Part shown: positions 51,921 through 62,770 of the stretch, in pieces
Numbering within the stretch: position 1 is the first letter of the stretch
How the letters are laid out: each line of letters opens with the position of its first letter
NCBI GenBank assembly: GCA_030581615.1
Contig: JAKTTT010000012.1
Span: 124,001 to 188,000, forward strand
Length of the DNA stretch: 64,000 nucleotides
Origin: Alloascoidea africana
Taxonomy: Eukaryota > Ascomycota > Alloascoideomycetes > Alloascoideales > Alloascoideaceae
Reading direction: 5' to 3'
Notes under the pieces: model-generated
Seen by the model: only the letters and a program-made list of their open reading frames with translations
What the model was told of the DNA's origin: nothing
The model's database searches: none
Translations under genes and position numbers: made by a program

Positions 51921-52445
51921 TCAGATTGAGATGATCGAATCCTCCGGTTTGTAGACCACGCGGTAGTCCAGGCTCTCCACCAGATTCGAGGCATGGTCGA
52001 TTATCAAATTGGCCACAAACGTGTGCCAGCCGGTTCTGTTTGCCATGACAGGCCCCCGTTGAGAACCTCCAAGCTGCTGCTGCTGCTGCTGCTGCTGGAG
52101 ATGCTGTGTTCGTCGTTTGCCGCTCTCGTCGAACCTGACCTTGCCCGAGACAATCGCCACGGCCTTGGAGCTGTCCGTGTTGGTCGCGAGGTCGGGCAGA
52201 ACGTGCACGTCGTAGTTCGTGATGTTGTGCTGGGTCAGGATCATGCCGTCCATGAGAAAAGCGGTGAACTCGTCTCTCCCGTTCACGGGGTTGCCGTTGA
52301 AAATTATCGGCGCGAGCGGCGCCAGCGTCGGGAACGACGTCGCGGCGGCGTCGTCCAGCGACTGGATCAGCGTCTTGACGAGGTTCACACAGATGCCCGT
52401 GGGGTTCTGCCCGGAAAACGACATCTGGCCGCTGTTCTCTTCCAC
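51921..52445 (-). CDS. MTR2: mRNA export factor Mtr2 (NTF2-like)
   Basis: A 174-residue NTF2-fold protein (S. cerevisiae 184). The C-terminal YRVVYKPEDSIISI and the central KVRFDESG are diagnostic of Mtr2; LVKTLIQSLDD near the N-terminus and PIIFNGNPVNGRDEFTAF fit the first helices and strand. A CAG tract encodes eight glutamines (HLQQQQQQQQLGG) in the loop right after KVRFDESGKRR, a region that is also a variable loop in other yeasts. Family knowledge: Mtr2 forms a heterodimer with Mex67 that carries mRNA and pre-60S particles through nuclear pores. Local GC content is high. The first ATG (52445) is taken; an internal one eight codons in is an alternative. Confidence 0.9.
   Translation of the reverse strand: MEENSGQMSFSGQNPTGICVNLVKTLIQSLDDAAATSFPTLAPLAPIIFNGNPVNGRDEFTAFLMDGMILTQHNITNYDVHVLPDLATNTDSSKAVAIVSGKVRFDESGKRRTQHLQQQQQQQQLGGSQRGPVMANRTGWHTFVANLIIDHASNLVESLDYRVVYKPEDSIISI
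52074..52097. repeat. (CTG)8 trinucleotide repeat in MTR2
   Basis: Eight uninterrupted CTG on the plus strand, CAG on the coding strand, encoding eight Gln in Mtr2. Candidate for length variation. Confidence 0.95.
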
Positions 52446-52990
52446 GCCTGGTCGACTTTTTTGGTCTGGTTTCGATGGTGGGTTTTTTGCACTTTTGGAC
52501 CCACTGGGTGTACGGGTGTACTGGACGACGGGTCACGGGTCGCCGACAGCGGGTCTCTCAGCGGGTCTTTTGTGCGGGTGTTCCAGAAGCACCTGCGGGC
52601 GGCGCAGGTGTTGACTGCACGGCGCTGCACACCTGCACGGGCGCGTTTGCCCAAACGGGACGGGCGGCGGCCGGATCGGGCAGGGGCGGCGGGTATTACA
52701 GAGCCAGCGGGTCGCCAGGCCCCGGTCCGGGGCCCCGGTCCAGAGATATAATTAGTACAGCAAATCCTCCACAGCCGGCTTCTTCTCTTCACCACTCCCT
52801 CCTTCTCTTCTCTTCTCTCCTTCTCTTCTCCTTCTCCTTCTCCTTCTCCCAGTGCTGTAGTCTGCTTTGCTTCCTTCTTGTGCCATATTTCCCGTTTGCT
52901 TTGCCTGTTCTCTTCGCTCCTCACTAATACGTATACTTGTACCCCGTTGCTCTTCTTGCTGCCCGCTTATCGCTGAACCTTCTGCTTGTA
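52446..52990. promoter_or_regulatory. divergent GC-rich promoter, MTR2 / ASH1-like
   Basis: 545 bases. 52500-52740 is strongly GC-rich; 52718-52734 is an inverted repeat GGCCCCGG-T-CCGGGGCC. A TATAATTA word (52746-52753) follows, then a long CT-rich tract (52784-52850) that leads to the ASH1-like ATG, typical of a yeast leader. Confidence 0.5.
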
Positions 52991-54884
52991 ATGGACTCCC
53001 ACAACATTGCTCTTGCCTCGCCCTCCCAGCTCCACCACCGCGCCGACGACCGCGATGCCATTTCCTGCCACAGATCCCAAGATCAATCCCAATGGAGTAA
53101 GCTCTGTCCTTTGCACTTGCACTAGCACGCCCTCGGGATTCCACCTCCAGATCCACGTCCGCGTCCAAAGCTTTTTTTTTCGTGGTGATCCAACACTAAC
53201 CTTACTGTCCGTAGGCAAACGAATCCGTCTCAACAACTCCTCCAGCTGCTCCGTCTACAGCTACACGACCCCCAACACAAACGGCTCGTCCTCGTCCTCG
53301 TCTTCGTCCTCGCTGCTCGCCCCGCCGTCCCCGACTCCCACCCTCGCCGGCCTCGCGACCCTCGCCAGCCCGTTCCGCACCTCCTCATCGTCATTGTCTC
53401 TGGCCTCCAGCGCCTCCAGCGTCACGGGAAGCGTCTTCTCTCGCGCATCAAGCACCTCTGCCGCTTCCTCTGCCGTTGCCGCGGACGACCACTCCACTGC
53501 TCCCTTCAAACAGCCGCTGACATCTACAAATGGACCTTCGACTGCATCAGCAAGGCACGTTTCCACATTCTCATCTCAGGACACAGATAACGACAATGAT
53601 AATGACAATGACAATGACAATGACATCGATATCGATATCGACCCGGTGGACGCCTCCAGTATATGCTCCTCCCCTGCCTCCTCTCCAGTTACCGCTCCTG
53701 TGCTGGTTCACAGTTGCAGCAATCCCCAGCAGGCCCCAGATCTCCAGCACAAGCACCAGCACAACCAAATAGATCCGAAAACTGGCCTTCGGCTGGACGT
53801 GTTCCGTCCAACCTCTGTCGTGCCCTCGCTGTCCCTCATCTACCCCGACACGGCTCCCAGAAGCTCTTGGCGAAAGGAACTCGAAACATGGATGAAAAGA
53901 GTTTATCCTTCCAAGTATAAGGAAATTACGAGCGTCATTGGTATTGATCATGACCAACGCCCCGATTTCAGTTTCAAAAGCCGGAGATTGGTACGTTTAC
54001 AACGGGAAGAGGCCGAACGCGACAGAATCAACAAAGAACGCCAGAATCTTATTAGAGAGTTGCAAATGGTTGCTGAAACGAGCTCTGCTACTGACCAAGG
54101 TTCTAGAAAAGAGATTGTGATTACAACTATTGAGGAGGCCGATTTCATGTGCGATGATGAAGACGATGAAGTCCAGTCGAACAACCACTTCGAGCAGAGT
54201 ACGAATGAAAACGAAATTCAAACTCAGAGACCCGTCCTGGTGGCTCAGGCTCATACCCAAAATTCATCCAAAAAAGTTACGCCCAGTATTTCATCTTTAA
54301 TCAACCCAGTCCATGACGAACCAAAGCGCAATACAACAAAATCTTCAAAAGCCAGAAATGTTAGGCATAGTAACGATAAAGACTCTGGTTATGGCTCATT
54401 CCAAACCGCAGATTCCATCCCATCATCATCATCTTCTTCCTCTTCTTCTTCTGTGTGGATCGGCAACATGTCAGCAAAGTCGGTGTCTACCACAACCACC
54501 ACAACGACCACTGCGACTGCTGCAATTGCCTCCCACCGCTCCAACCATCATCATGGAGGTGGCCATGCATCAAGCCATCAAAAAAGACGCTGTATTTCGT
54601 GTTTGTCGGATAATTCTCCCTGTTGGAGACCCAGTTGGTGTCCTGAATCAGGTCAGCTCTGTAACAGCTGTGGTCTCAGATACAAGAAAACGGGTGCTAG
54701 ATGTCTTAACGATAAATGCCGAAGAATACCTGCAAAAGGTGAATGGTTGATGATGCAAAACAAATTCAATTCCACAAAACAGGAACTTTTGGATAAAGGC
54801 GATCCAAAAAATGCTCAACTTGTCACTTATCTTTGTCTCTCCTGTGGTAGTGACGTTGAAGTCAAGGACAACTCCAAAAAGTAA
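52991..54884 (+). CDS. GATA-type zinc-finger factor, Ash1-like
   Basis: Two exons, 52991-53096 and 53215-54884, 591 residues. The 118-nt intron has donor GTAAGC, branch ACTAAC and acceptor CCGTAG, phase 1 (QSQWSKRIRLNN). The middle is low-complexity: poly-Ser, an Asp-Asn run then Asp-Ile run (53587-53641). A single zinc finger sits at about residues 493-540: CISC, 18-residue loop with PCWRPSW, then [21 protein letters not shown], followed by RIPAKGEW and a further CLSC. The CWRPSW and KKTxARCLN features are those I associate with Ash1-type fingers. Family knowledge: Ash1 represses HO and regulates filamentous growth. The frame is also open through the intron from an ATG at 53055. Confidence 0.75.
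53587..53641. repeat. imperfect AATGAC/GATATC hexamer repeat
   Basis: Repeated GACAAT then ATCGAT units in the ASH1-like coding region, encoding alternating Asp-Asn and Asp-Ile. Probably length-variable. Confidence 0.85.
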
Positions 54885-56075
54885 CCTCTGGAAAGTTTAA
54901 TTTTTTGTGTTATTTTGTTTCATCCTTATCTACTATTATTGGTTTTTACAATTTTATCATACCGTCAAGTTTTTCACTATATTTTGTTCTTGTTATGGAC
55001 CTCCTACTATTCTTTTTTTTTTTTTTTATCTGTCTCTTTTTATTTGCATTTGGCAGTACATATACATATCATTGCACTTTTACTTCCATGATTGATTGAT
55101 TGATTGGGTTTTCTCTTTTCCATTTATATTGTACACTTCTCACACTCATCTAAGTTTGTTATATCGACCACCACCGCCATTATTTAGAGATCTCCTGGAA
55201 CCAACAATATTTTGTTATAACATCATCATTAACTATTAATTTTTTTATTTTTTTTTCTTCCTGTTGTTGCTTTAGATTGATTTTGGATGCTTCTTTTTCT
55301 GGGAAAAGCAGAGTATAATGATAGTATTCTGTCCTGACTTTTCTTTTCTTTTAAACATATTTTATTTGGATTTCTTTTGCCGTTTATGAGAGCGAAATGT
55401 ATTTATTATCATCTAATCATGAAATGATTCGTTCTACCGGTGCAACTAACTATCCTCACACAATATCTTTTTTTCCCCCCTTTTGTTGTAGATTTGAGAC
55501 ACCGAGCGGTATGGATAAAGCCAGTTAACGGTTCAACTCACTGGTTTTAACGATTAAAGTTATTCCTTTTTTCTTTTCTTCCTGTTATTAATACTATTAT
55601 TTTAAAATTTGATTTCTGTTATTCGTCAAGAGATGAGATGAGCGAGGTGATAAAAAAAAAAAAAAGCAAAGCCAGTATGACATCTCTTATTTAGACCATA
55701 CACATTATTAGTCTGGAAATTAATTCAAGTTAACCACTTTATTTGATTTTGAAGAATTCACCACAGTGCGTAAATCGATAGATTGTTCTCTGCTTGCAAC
55801 AATAGATAAGAATCACAAATTCAAGAAAAAAAAAAGGGACAACCTTTCTCGTGGTTCATAGGCATAAAAATAATAATATCAAACACGAGTGAGTGTGTAG
55901 TAGCCGATGACCGATGATGTCCAAAGCCACCCATCCACAAACTTACAATTATCTTTTATCCAAAAAATATTTTCTTCTTTTTAATAGATTGTAAAGTGCC
56001 CCCTTTCCTCATGTTTATGACCAAAACACGCTTAGCGTTTCTTGTTTGTGAAATCCACACAAACATTACACACGC

Positions 56076-56098
56076 AGGCAGGCGGGTGGGGTGGGTGG
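56076..56098 (+). other. G-rich run, possible G-quadruplex
   Basis: GGCAGGCGGGTGGGGTGGGTGG: three runs of at least three G with one-base spacers plus flanking GG pairs. The potential is seen in the sequence only. Confidence 0.5.
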
Positions 56099-56813
56099 TA
56101 TTTTTATTTGTATCTGAGAGTGTCTTAATAAATGAACCAAAAAAAAAAAATAGAACCGTGTCAAGATCAACTTGGAACTGCAATTGAGCACTCTATTGAT
56201 CTGTTTGGATGAAATGTCAAAGAGTAGTAGCAAGATCGACAAAAAGAAAAGGGGGGTTTCTATATCCCATCCATTGTATCCAACAATTGTCAATGTGTTG
56301 TTGATACTACAAACCAAGAGAACAACCACGACCACGACATGGTGGTTGTTGGTATCAATCTGGATATCTATTTATCATTTTCCTCATCTCGTAGTCTTTC
56401 ACATTTTTGTCTTGCAGGATGGGTGAATAGTTTTCTTGATAATTAAAATTTTGTGTTGATTTCCTTTACCGGCTTGACTCACTTACATTTTCCACTCATT
56501 CATTCCGAACAAGCCAGGATCAATTGTACTTGTGCTTTTCCTTTTCCTTTTCCTTTTGCCTGTCCGTGTGGATCACAACCGTCCACAAACCAGCCATCTC
56601 ATGGAAGGGATCAAAGAATGTGGTGGATACCACTACCGTGGGTTTTCCCCTTAATGTATCTGGGAGGACTTTCGCTCATGCTTGAAAAAGCACAACGGAT
56701 AAAAACCAAGCATGAAACTATGTGGTCCTTGCTATTTGATCCTGATCTTGATCCCGTCCTGGCCCCAGCGTTTGATCATCTTCCATCCTTCCTTCTATCA
56801 TCCATTAATCAAG

Positions 56814-56854
56814 TCAAATCAAATCAAATCAAATCAAATCATTCATTCATTCAT
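56814..56854. repeat. (TCAAA)n then (TCAT)n microsatellite
   Basis: Five TCAAA units followed by several TCAT units in the ASH1-like/TSR2 spacer. Confidence 0.9.
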
Positions 56855-57344
56855 CGTTCGTATATATACACACACAAATTTGTAAAACCTCTTTCGCACG
56901 CACATACGAAATGCGCACCAATAATTTGAATGTTTCAAGATATGCGCATAAATCTTGTGCGAATTTACTCGCAGTTTCCGTGATCTTTGTAATATATTTA
57001 AATCTCAACTCTCGTAAAATGAACGTCCTGGCTTCGTAACACGCGTGGACCGACCGACCGGGTCCAGTCCGTGCCCTGCAAAGAAAAGAAAAATAAGAAA
57101 AAACCGCAAAATTCATATCGACCGTTCGTACTGTACCGCATCAAAAATAAAATGTAGGTGATACATTCTGTTGTGGGTGTTCCGTCCATCTAAAGATCAT
57201 AATCGTAGTTGATTCGATTTGAACTTGGTGACGCCAGAGTTTGACGGGGGTATCGATCGGTCGCTCGGTTCTTTCAGATTCAACATTGGCTGTTTCACCG
57301 TGACCGAGACGAACTGAAACAGGCGGAGATGTCTATGCCTCCAG

Positions 57345-57351
57345 TTACCCG
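57345..57351 (+). promoter_or_regulatory. Reb1-type TTACCCG
   Basis: TTACCCGG, 288 bases before the TSR2 start. Confidence 0.45.
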
Positions 57352-57511
57352 GTACTCATCTATTTTCGGGGGTTATTTGGCGCCGTTCAACAAAAACGTC
57401 ACTACCCGATTTCCATTTGATGAACGTCTGATTTGGATTTTGCGTGGGATTTTTTAGGTTTTCCCAGATCATCATCTTTCTGTCAAGGCATGCCCATCTC
57501 CCCAAAGAGTC

Positions 57512-57518
57512 CGGGTAA
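57512..57518 (-). promoter_or_regulatory. Reb1-type TTACCCG (reverse)
   Basis: CCGGGTAA, 121 bases before the TSR2 start and in opposite orientation to the site at 57345. Confidence 0.5.
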
Positions 57519-57638
57519 CTCCTAAATCACTTGCAAGGTGAAAAAAAAAAAACTACTGCTACCAGGAACACCAAAAATCATCATCATTGTTATCTGCATT
57601 TTTCGAGGGCCCCGAACAAGCCCAACATCCAGTCCAAC

Positions 57639-58223
57639 ATGAGCAACGTAAATCTTGATAAATATGTTATTGACAAGGAAACCACGTTGGTTTTACCAGA
57701 TACAAAACATCAAAAGAGATTCGAGCTTGGTGTTTCATTGATTCTATACAACTGGGATCTTTTAAAAAATGCTGTGGATGAACAGTGGGGAGGGAGTGAT
57801 TCCGGGGATAAAAGAGACTGGATGGTTGGATCAGTTGTTGAACTTTTTGAAGATTCGTATATCGACGCAGAGACGATAGAAACGAGGTTGTTGGATATGA
57901 TGGAGGATGAGTTTAATTCTCAGGTTAATGATGATTCAGCTTTGAATATTGCAATTTCGGTGATTGATATTTATAAACAATGTGAAAAGGATGATTTTTC
58001 AACGGTTGACCAGTTGTTTGCAAAATATCAGCAAAAACTCGAGGCTAAACAAAAAGCCACGCTGAAGGCACAAAACGATTTACAGACACCACCAATATTG
58101 GAAGAGAAAGAGAAAGAGGATGATGATGACGTTGAAATGGGTGATGCAAACAATGATGTTCCTCCTACCATAGATGAGGATGGTTTTCAAACAGTGAGCT
58201 ATAAGAAAAAAGGCAGGCGATAG
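57639..58223 (+). CDS. TSR2: Tsr2, Rps26 escortin
   Basis: 194 residues from the ATG at 57639 (MSNVNLDKYVIDKE); the frame is open 36 codons further upstream but that part is poly-basic leader. Conserved Tsr2 core: RFELGVSLILYNWDLLKNAVDEQWGG, then SGDKRDWMVGSVVELFEDS and DMMEDEFNSQVNDDSALNIA, followed by a C-terminal acidic region (EEKEKEDDDDVEMGD) and DEDGFQTVSYKKKGRR. Family knowledge: Tsr2 captures Rps26 from its importin and delivers it to 90S/40S precursors; the acidic tail contributes to releasing it. It is convergent with ECM30, 100 bases apart. Confidence 0.93.
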   Translation: MSNVNLDKYVIDKETTLVLPDTKHQKRFELGVSLILYNWDLLKNAVDEQWGGSDSGDKRDWMVGSVVELFEDSYIDAETIETRLLDMMEDEFNSQVNDDSALNIAISVIDIYKQCEKDDFSTVDQLFAKYQQKLEAKQKATLKAQNDLQTPPILEEKEKEDDDDVEMGDANNDVPPTIDEDGFQTVSYKKKGRR

Positions 58224-58323
58224 TTTACAATCCCATACCATTCTAATCCCAATCTATGAAACAAAAAAAAAAAATGAATTCCAAACAAAAACAAATCAAA
58301 ATGCAAAAGACTAATCTCTCTAC

Positions 58324-60950
58324 TCATTTGCCAAATGTAAGACCCTCCAGTTTTCTCAATACAGAGTCCGCAACAGCATCTACTGCACCTTTTGGACGCA
58401 AAAGTGATGGTCCCTGTGGCATAACCTCTTGTACTTTAAACAGTTTGATATAGGTCATATTCCACATTCCTGATCCCAGGTCCACGGTTTGTTTGAACCC
58501 AGGCAAGTTTGAAAAATTCCCAATGTTATTTGTCGCTGCGCTCATTGTGTTCTTGAATCCTGTAAGTAAAGCGCTGGAAGTAGTTTCTGTCCCCGAGTTC
58601 GACTCTTCAGTACTTGGCGCTTGACTTATCTGTAACTCATTCTCAAAAATACGTCCCCATAAAACACTTTCGTACCATCCCAAAGAGGCACTGCTCCATC
58701 TAAACTTTACCGGTTCAATCTCCAGTGTTAAGCCCCTACTGTTTTTGAATATTACTTCTGCTCTTAAATGCGAGAGCTGTTCTATGATCTGGGAAGGTTG
58801 CTCCATCTGTGATGAGATTTCCGTTATCGGTTGGAAATAGGATATGTGATTTGGAACCGTGTTTAAAATATAGATGATCAGTTTCATCGATGGCAACTCT
58901 GCCAATGTTGTTCGTATCCGTTGTTCCTTCGGCTTTAATGCAGGTGCTTTACCTTTACCCTTCATATAGTCAGATTGTAGGTAATTTGTGGGTCTCATCA
59001 GATCGAGATCATCATCATCCTCTTCTCCATTTTCGCCCTCAGATACGGCATCATCATCACTGTCTGCTGCAATTCTAAACTTGCTGCCACCACTGCTGCT
59101 GCTACTACTGCCGGTATCTGAAAGTGTTGTACCGATACTGGCGTTGCTCAAGTTTCGAAGTACCATGTCATTATTCATAATCACAAACATGAGAACTTCA
59201 TTTCGTAAAGTTCTCTGTGTCGCCATGTCACGAATCTGAATAAGCTGTCCCAAAGAATCGAGTAGCACTTTCACAATGGGAATGTTTTCCTTTCTCGACA
59301 GAAAGGAGGTACTGCTTAATTGTGTAAGTATCCGAAGAAGACAAGTGGAGGAATCATATGAAATATTCTCCACTAAAGGTGAAAAGTTGTAGATTATCCC
59401 CAACAAGGTTGGAATCAAAAATTTAAGATGCATGGGACACTTTTGAATCAATGTACTCGATTGGTCAATGACAAAATCTCCAATGCTTCTTCCATCATAC
59501 TTTGAAAACAAATCGGGGAGATATATATTGGTATCGTTCTGTTTGATTTCCTTATTTGCTATATCCAGAGGGGAATTCGCCAACTTTAGTTCGAGTATTT
59601 CTTTGGAAAGACTTAAAAGTGAATACAGACAGATTCGCACTAGTCCAATTTTGCTCTCAGTATTATGATACATGTTGATGTAATAAAACAAGACAAGTAT
59701 ATCTTGCACAACATGACCGTTTACAATGACAAAAGCTCTAAAGCGCTTGTTGCACTGCATCAGTTCCCATTGAAGAATGACCAGCTCTGCGATCCATAAT
59801 AGTTGTTGCCTTTTCTTAGAGTCCTGAAATATGGATTTTGACGTTATAGTTGGTGATCTCAGTAAGTCGCTTAGTGATGAATAAATAAAATGTACATCTT
59901 TGGAAGTATGCAATTTGGATATGTAATAGCGAACGGTATTCTTTGTAGGATACGCTAACGTCCCCTTCAAAAATTGCAGGTCATTTGGAACGGTATAAAC
60001 CATCATTAGAACCAGAAATTGGAGACTGTAGGTAGATAGTTGATGTTGAAGAGCGGTATTATCAAATAATTCAAAAAATTTTGGACCATCCTTCTGCTTT
60101 GACAACTCCTTAGAGTACCCCAAAATTTGATTCAGCAGAGAGCAAATCAGGGAGAGCAGCTTCACTTTGTGTATCTGAGTGGTTATGAACGTTAAGAATT
60201 TGGATCCGGTTATGGAGACTTCTCTTGAAGAGACATATAAGCAACTAGAGCATAGCGCCAGTAACAGTCTCAAAATCTCTACCTTGTTTGAATCGTACTG
60301 GTTCAATTCGGTGCTAGAAGACGGCTTGAACGCTACATCATTGCAACCAATCCCGGTTCTCCATATCTGATATGTAGTTGGATTATTCGAATAAGGAAGG
60401 GCGAAGCCAGGAACAAACAACAAGTCAATGGCCGTGTTGGCCAATCTTGACCCCAGGTATCCTTGAACCTCTTCACTTGGAGAAGAAGGGGATTCATTAG
60501 ATGAGTACCGGGAAGACCAGAACATGTCAATCAAATCGTCGTTCAAGTCTTTGCTCTCAAAAAGAAAGGGTATTACTCGCGTGAGAAGTCTTGCACAGTT
60601 GAGACTTTCTCGGTTTATCGCCTCGTTGGATTCCGGGGCGCCTCCCATCTGGGACCGTAAATAAACAAGTCTGTTGGATACAACGACAATTAACGTCCGA
60701 AAGTTTACAATATTGAGGTCCCTTATCGTCCTGATGTCCGAGGCTGTGAGCAATGAGAATATGTCATTTGCAGACTCTGGCTGCTTCCAGATCTAACGAG
60801 AAACCCGCAGTCAGTAAAGCACATCTCTGAGATGGCTGCACAAAACAAGCTTACCGAAGACCAGTACTCGTCGTTCGCCAAAATCTCCGCATGCCCGGCT
60901 AGCTTGAAGATGTGGTTCTTGAAAACCAGCTTGGAGTCGGAAGCGCCCAT
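58324..60950 (-). CDS. ECM30: Ecm30 / HID1-family Golgi trafficking protein
   Basis: Two minus-strand exons, 60950-60855 and 60792-58324, 854 residues. The 62-nt intron has donor GTAAGC, branch ACTGAC and acceptor GTTAG, phase 0, joining NDEYWSS to IWKQPESANDIFSLL. The N-terminus MGASDSKLVFKNHIFKLA is the myristoylation-type start typical of HID1. Further landmarks are LNCARLLTRVIPFLFE, IDLLFVPGFALP, LLALCSSCLYVS, and LKFLIPTLLGIIYNFSPLVENISYDSS. Near the C-terminus are a Ser-rich acidic insertion and RWSSASLGWYESVLWGRIFE. Family knowledge: HID1 proteins act at the Golgi in dense-core or late secretory sorting; S. cerevisiae Ecm30 is linked to cell wall and amino-acid permease sorting. It shares a 311-base promoter with the PEX11-like gene. 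Confidence 0.88.
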
Positions 60951-61261
60951 GGCACAGTGCAGTTGTGGAGTGTGGCAACCAGGCTTCCACCAGCTGGAGA
61001 GGGTGGGTGTGTGGGTGTCCTGTATTTCGGTAGTTACCCGGCGCATGTCTCCAGCGGCTGCACATGTGACACGCCCGAGAAAGAAGTTCCCAAATAATTA
61101 ATTTGCAGTTTCTGGCGGACATGGCTGGCTGAGAAGGACGATCTGTTAAACATGGGGGCCGGCCCTGAGAAGACGAGAAAGGTAAAAGCGCCCTCGCTCC
61201 TCGCTCCTTCTCCTTCTCGCCATTGTTCCTCCTCGATAGTGAATCGCAGAAAACAGCCGTC
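60951..61261. promoter_or_regulatory. divergent promoter, ECM30 / PEX11-like, with Reb1-type site
   Basis: 311 bases between divergent ATGs. TTACCCG at 61034-61040 (followed by GCGC). GC-richer than the average spacer here. Confidence 0.5.
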
Positions 61262-62431
61262 ATGAGAAACCCCCTTTCTAGTGGAAGACCCACTACTCCT
61301 TACAACCAGGTCAATTATGTCCTCTCCTTGGTCGAGTCACACTTTGGACCTCGCACCTTCGCGGCTGGACAGTAAGTATATACATCGCAAACTAAGCTTT
61401 ATGGCAACTTTAATTCTAACAGCCTCTTTCTGTGGTTTAGGCTCATGTCCCACCCGTCCTCGCTGGACAATACGCTGGCTCTCGCCGGATACTCCCTTCA
61501 GGCCCTGGCCGAAGCGATGAAGCGGATGGACCTGGGGCCATATAAAGAGTTCTTCCAAGCTTTCAAAAACCTCTTGCCTCAGGTTTACTGGCCCTCCCTG
61601 CCCTCTTTGGCATCACTATTTGCCATCTTTGGCCTCGATGTCGACAATCTGAAACGCTTGAGGTTCATTCTCCACGATGTTGTCTTCAACGAGAGATATG
61701 TCGCTGTGGATTCGGCCTCTACCGGTACTAAAAGCGCTGATGTTAGGACCAGGTCACCATCACCAATTGCAACAACTGGGATGGCCCAAAAGTTACCGGC
61801 TGCTGATCGTCTTTCCAGAATGTCGGCCCTTATTAGCGATGTCAGAATCTTTAACAGGCTTTGGGGGATGCTGCCGTTGCTCTCTTGGTTTTTTGAAAAC
61901 ATCAGAAACCGGAAAACTGGATTCTTTGGACCCGACCGAATGCCTTTACCTCCTCCACCGAGGTTTGAGAGATGGGTCAATAATTTGAAGCTCTTGATGC
62001 TCTTCATGTTCCAGCCTCTTGAAAACTTGGCCTATCTTGGCAACCACAAGGTCATTAACATGTCCAAAACGACTGAAATGAAGCTATGGTGCTGGAGTAG
62101 TAGATTTTGGGCCATGTACGTAGTTCTAGAGCTTGTTCGTCTCACGAAAGAGTTTTTCCGTCAGTTTAAAGACCACAAGAAATTCATTCCTTTCAGAGGG
62201 AACAATGGTGTCATGGATCAGGTCAATAAGTCGATGGTTACAATGAGAACCTTGCCCTCTGCTTGGTATACCGATGTAATTGTGAATCTTGCCTATCTCC
62301 CCTTAACTGCCCACTGGTCTTGCGAAAAGGGTTTCTTGAGTGATTTTACAGTTGGTGCGCTTGGAGCAACTGCTGCTGCCACTACTGTTGGCCCACAATG
62401 GGCGGGAATCGTCAAGGGAAGAAATCTTTAG
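61262..62431 (+). CDS. Pex11-family peroxisome proliferation protein (Pex11C-like)
   Basis: Two exons, 61262-61371 and 61441-62431, 366 residues. The 69-nt intron has donor GTAAGT, branch TTCTAAC and acceptor TTTAG, phase 2 (TFAAGQLMSH). Features of the family: an amphipathic N-terminal region (PYNQVNYVLSLVESHFGPRTF), a central helix with SALISDVRIFNRLWGMLPLLSWFFENIRN, PLENLAYLGNHKV, WCWSSRFWAMYVVLELVRLTKEF, and a hydrophobic C-terminus with DVIVNLAYLPLTAHWS and LSDFTVGALGATAAATTV. Family knowledge: Pex11 proteins remodel and elongate peroxisomal membranes before fission. Its length and the Pro-rich loop favour the fungal Pex11C/Gim5-like branch over canonical Pex11. Divergent from ECM30. Confidence 0.75.
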
Positions 62432-62770
62432 GGTTAGCCGTATCAGATCATACCAATGTCTTTGTTCGTTCTCCTATTCCTCATTTCCTTCTCTCTTATC
62501 TTTTGTGTTTCATGAAATTCAATGTTATAGTGAGATGTTATCCGGTTATATTTTTATCTTCTGCTTTTATCATGAACTCTTCAAATACTAAATAGTCTAA
62601 GAAACAAATCATTCATTCGTTGTTTGATACTTGACAACTACACTTCTATGTGATTATTTTAACATTTATATATTCATAACTCGTATTACACTCTCCTAGA
62701 CCAGTAGGAGAAATACCAAGGGGGATTAAAAAAAGGGGTTCCACAGGATTATTTCCTCACGTTTAATCCA
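62432..62770. other. convergent intergenic region, PEX11-like / DIF1-like
   Basis: 339 bases, AT-rich, no gene recognised. Confidence 0.5.

Larger units (their letters stand above)
54885..57638. other. 2.75-kb gene-free region between ASH1-like and TSR2
   Basis: No credible gene. Plus-strand T runs (55010-55028), CCTTTT repeats (56528-56556), AAATC and ATTC microsatellites and a G-rich run are present. The 56453-56929 open frame (158 codons) is repeat-derived. It comprises the 3' region of the ASH1-like gene and a long TSR2 promoter with two TTACCCG-type sites. Confidence 0.5.

Noticed and set aside
52475-52927. 150-codon ORF across the MTR2/ASH1-like promoter
   Set aside because: High GC leaves several overlapping frames open on both strands; none has family resemblance.
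56453-56929. 158-codon plus-strand ORF
   Set aside because: Its openness comes from CCTTTT and AAATC repeats; composition is not protein-like and it has no recognised motif.
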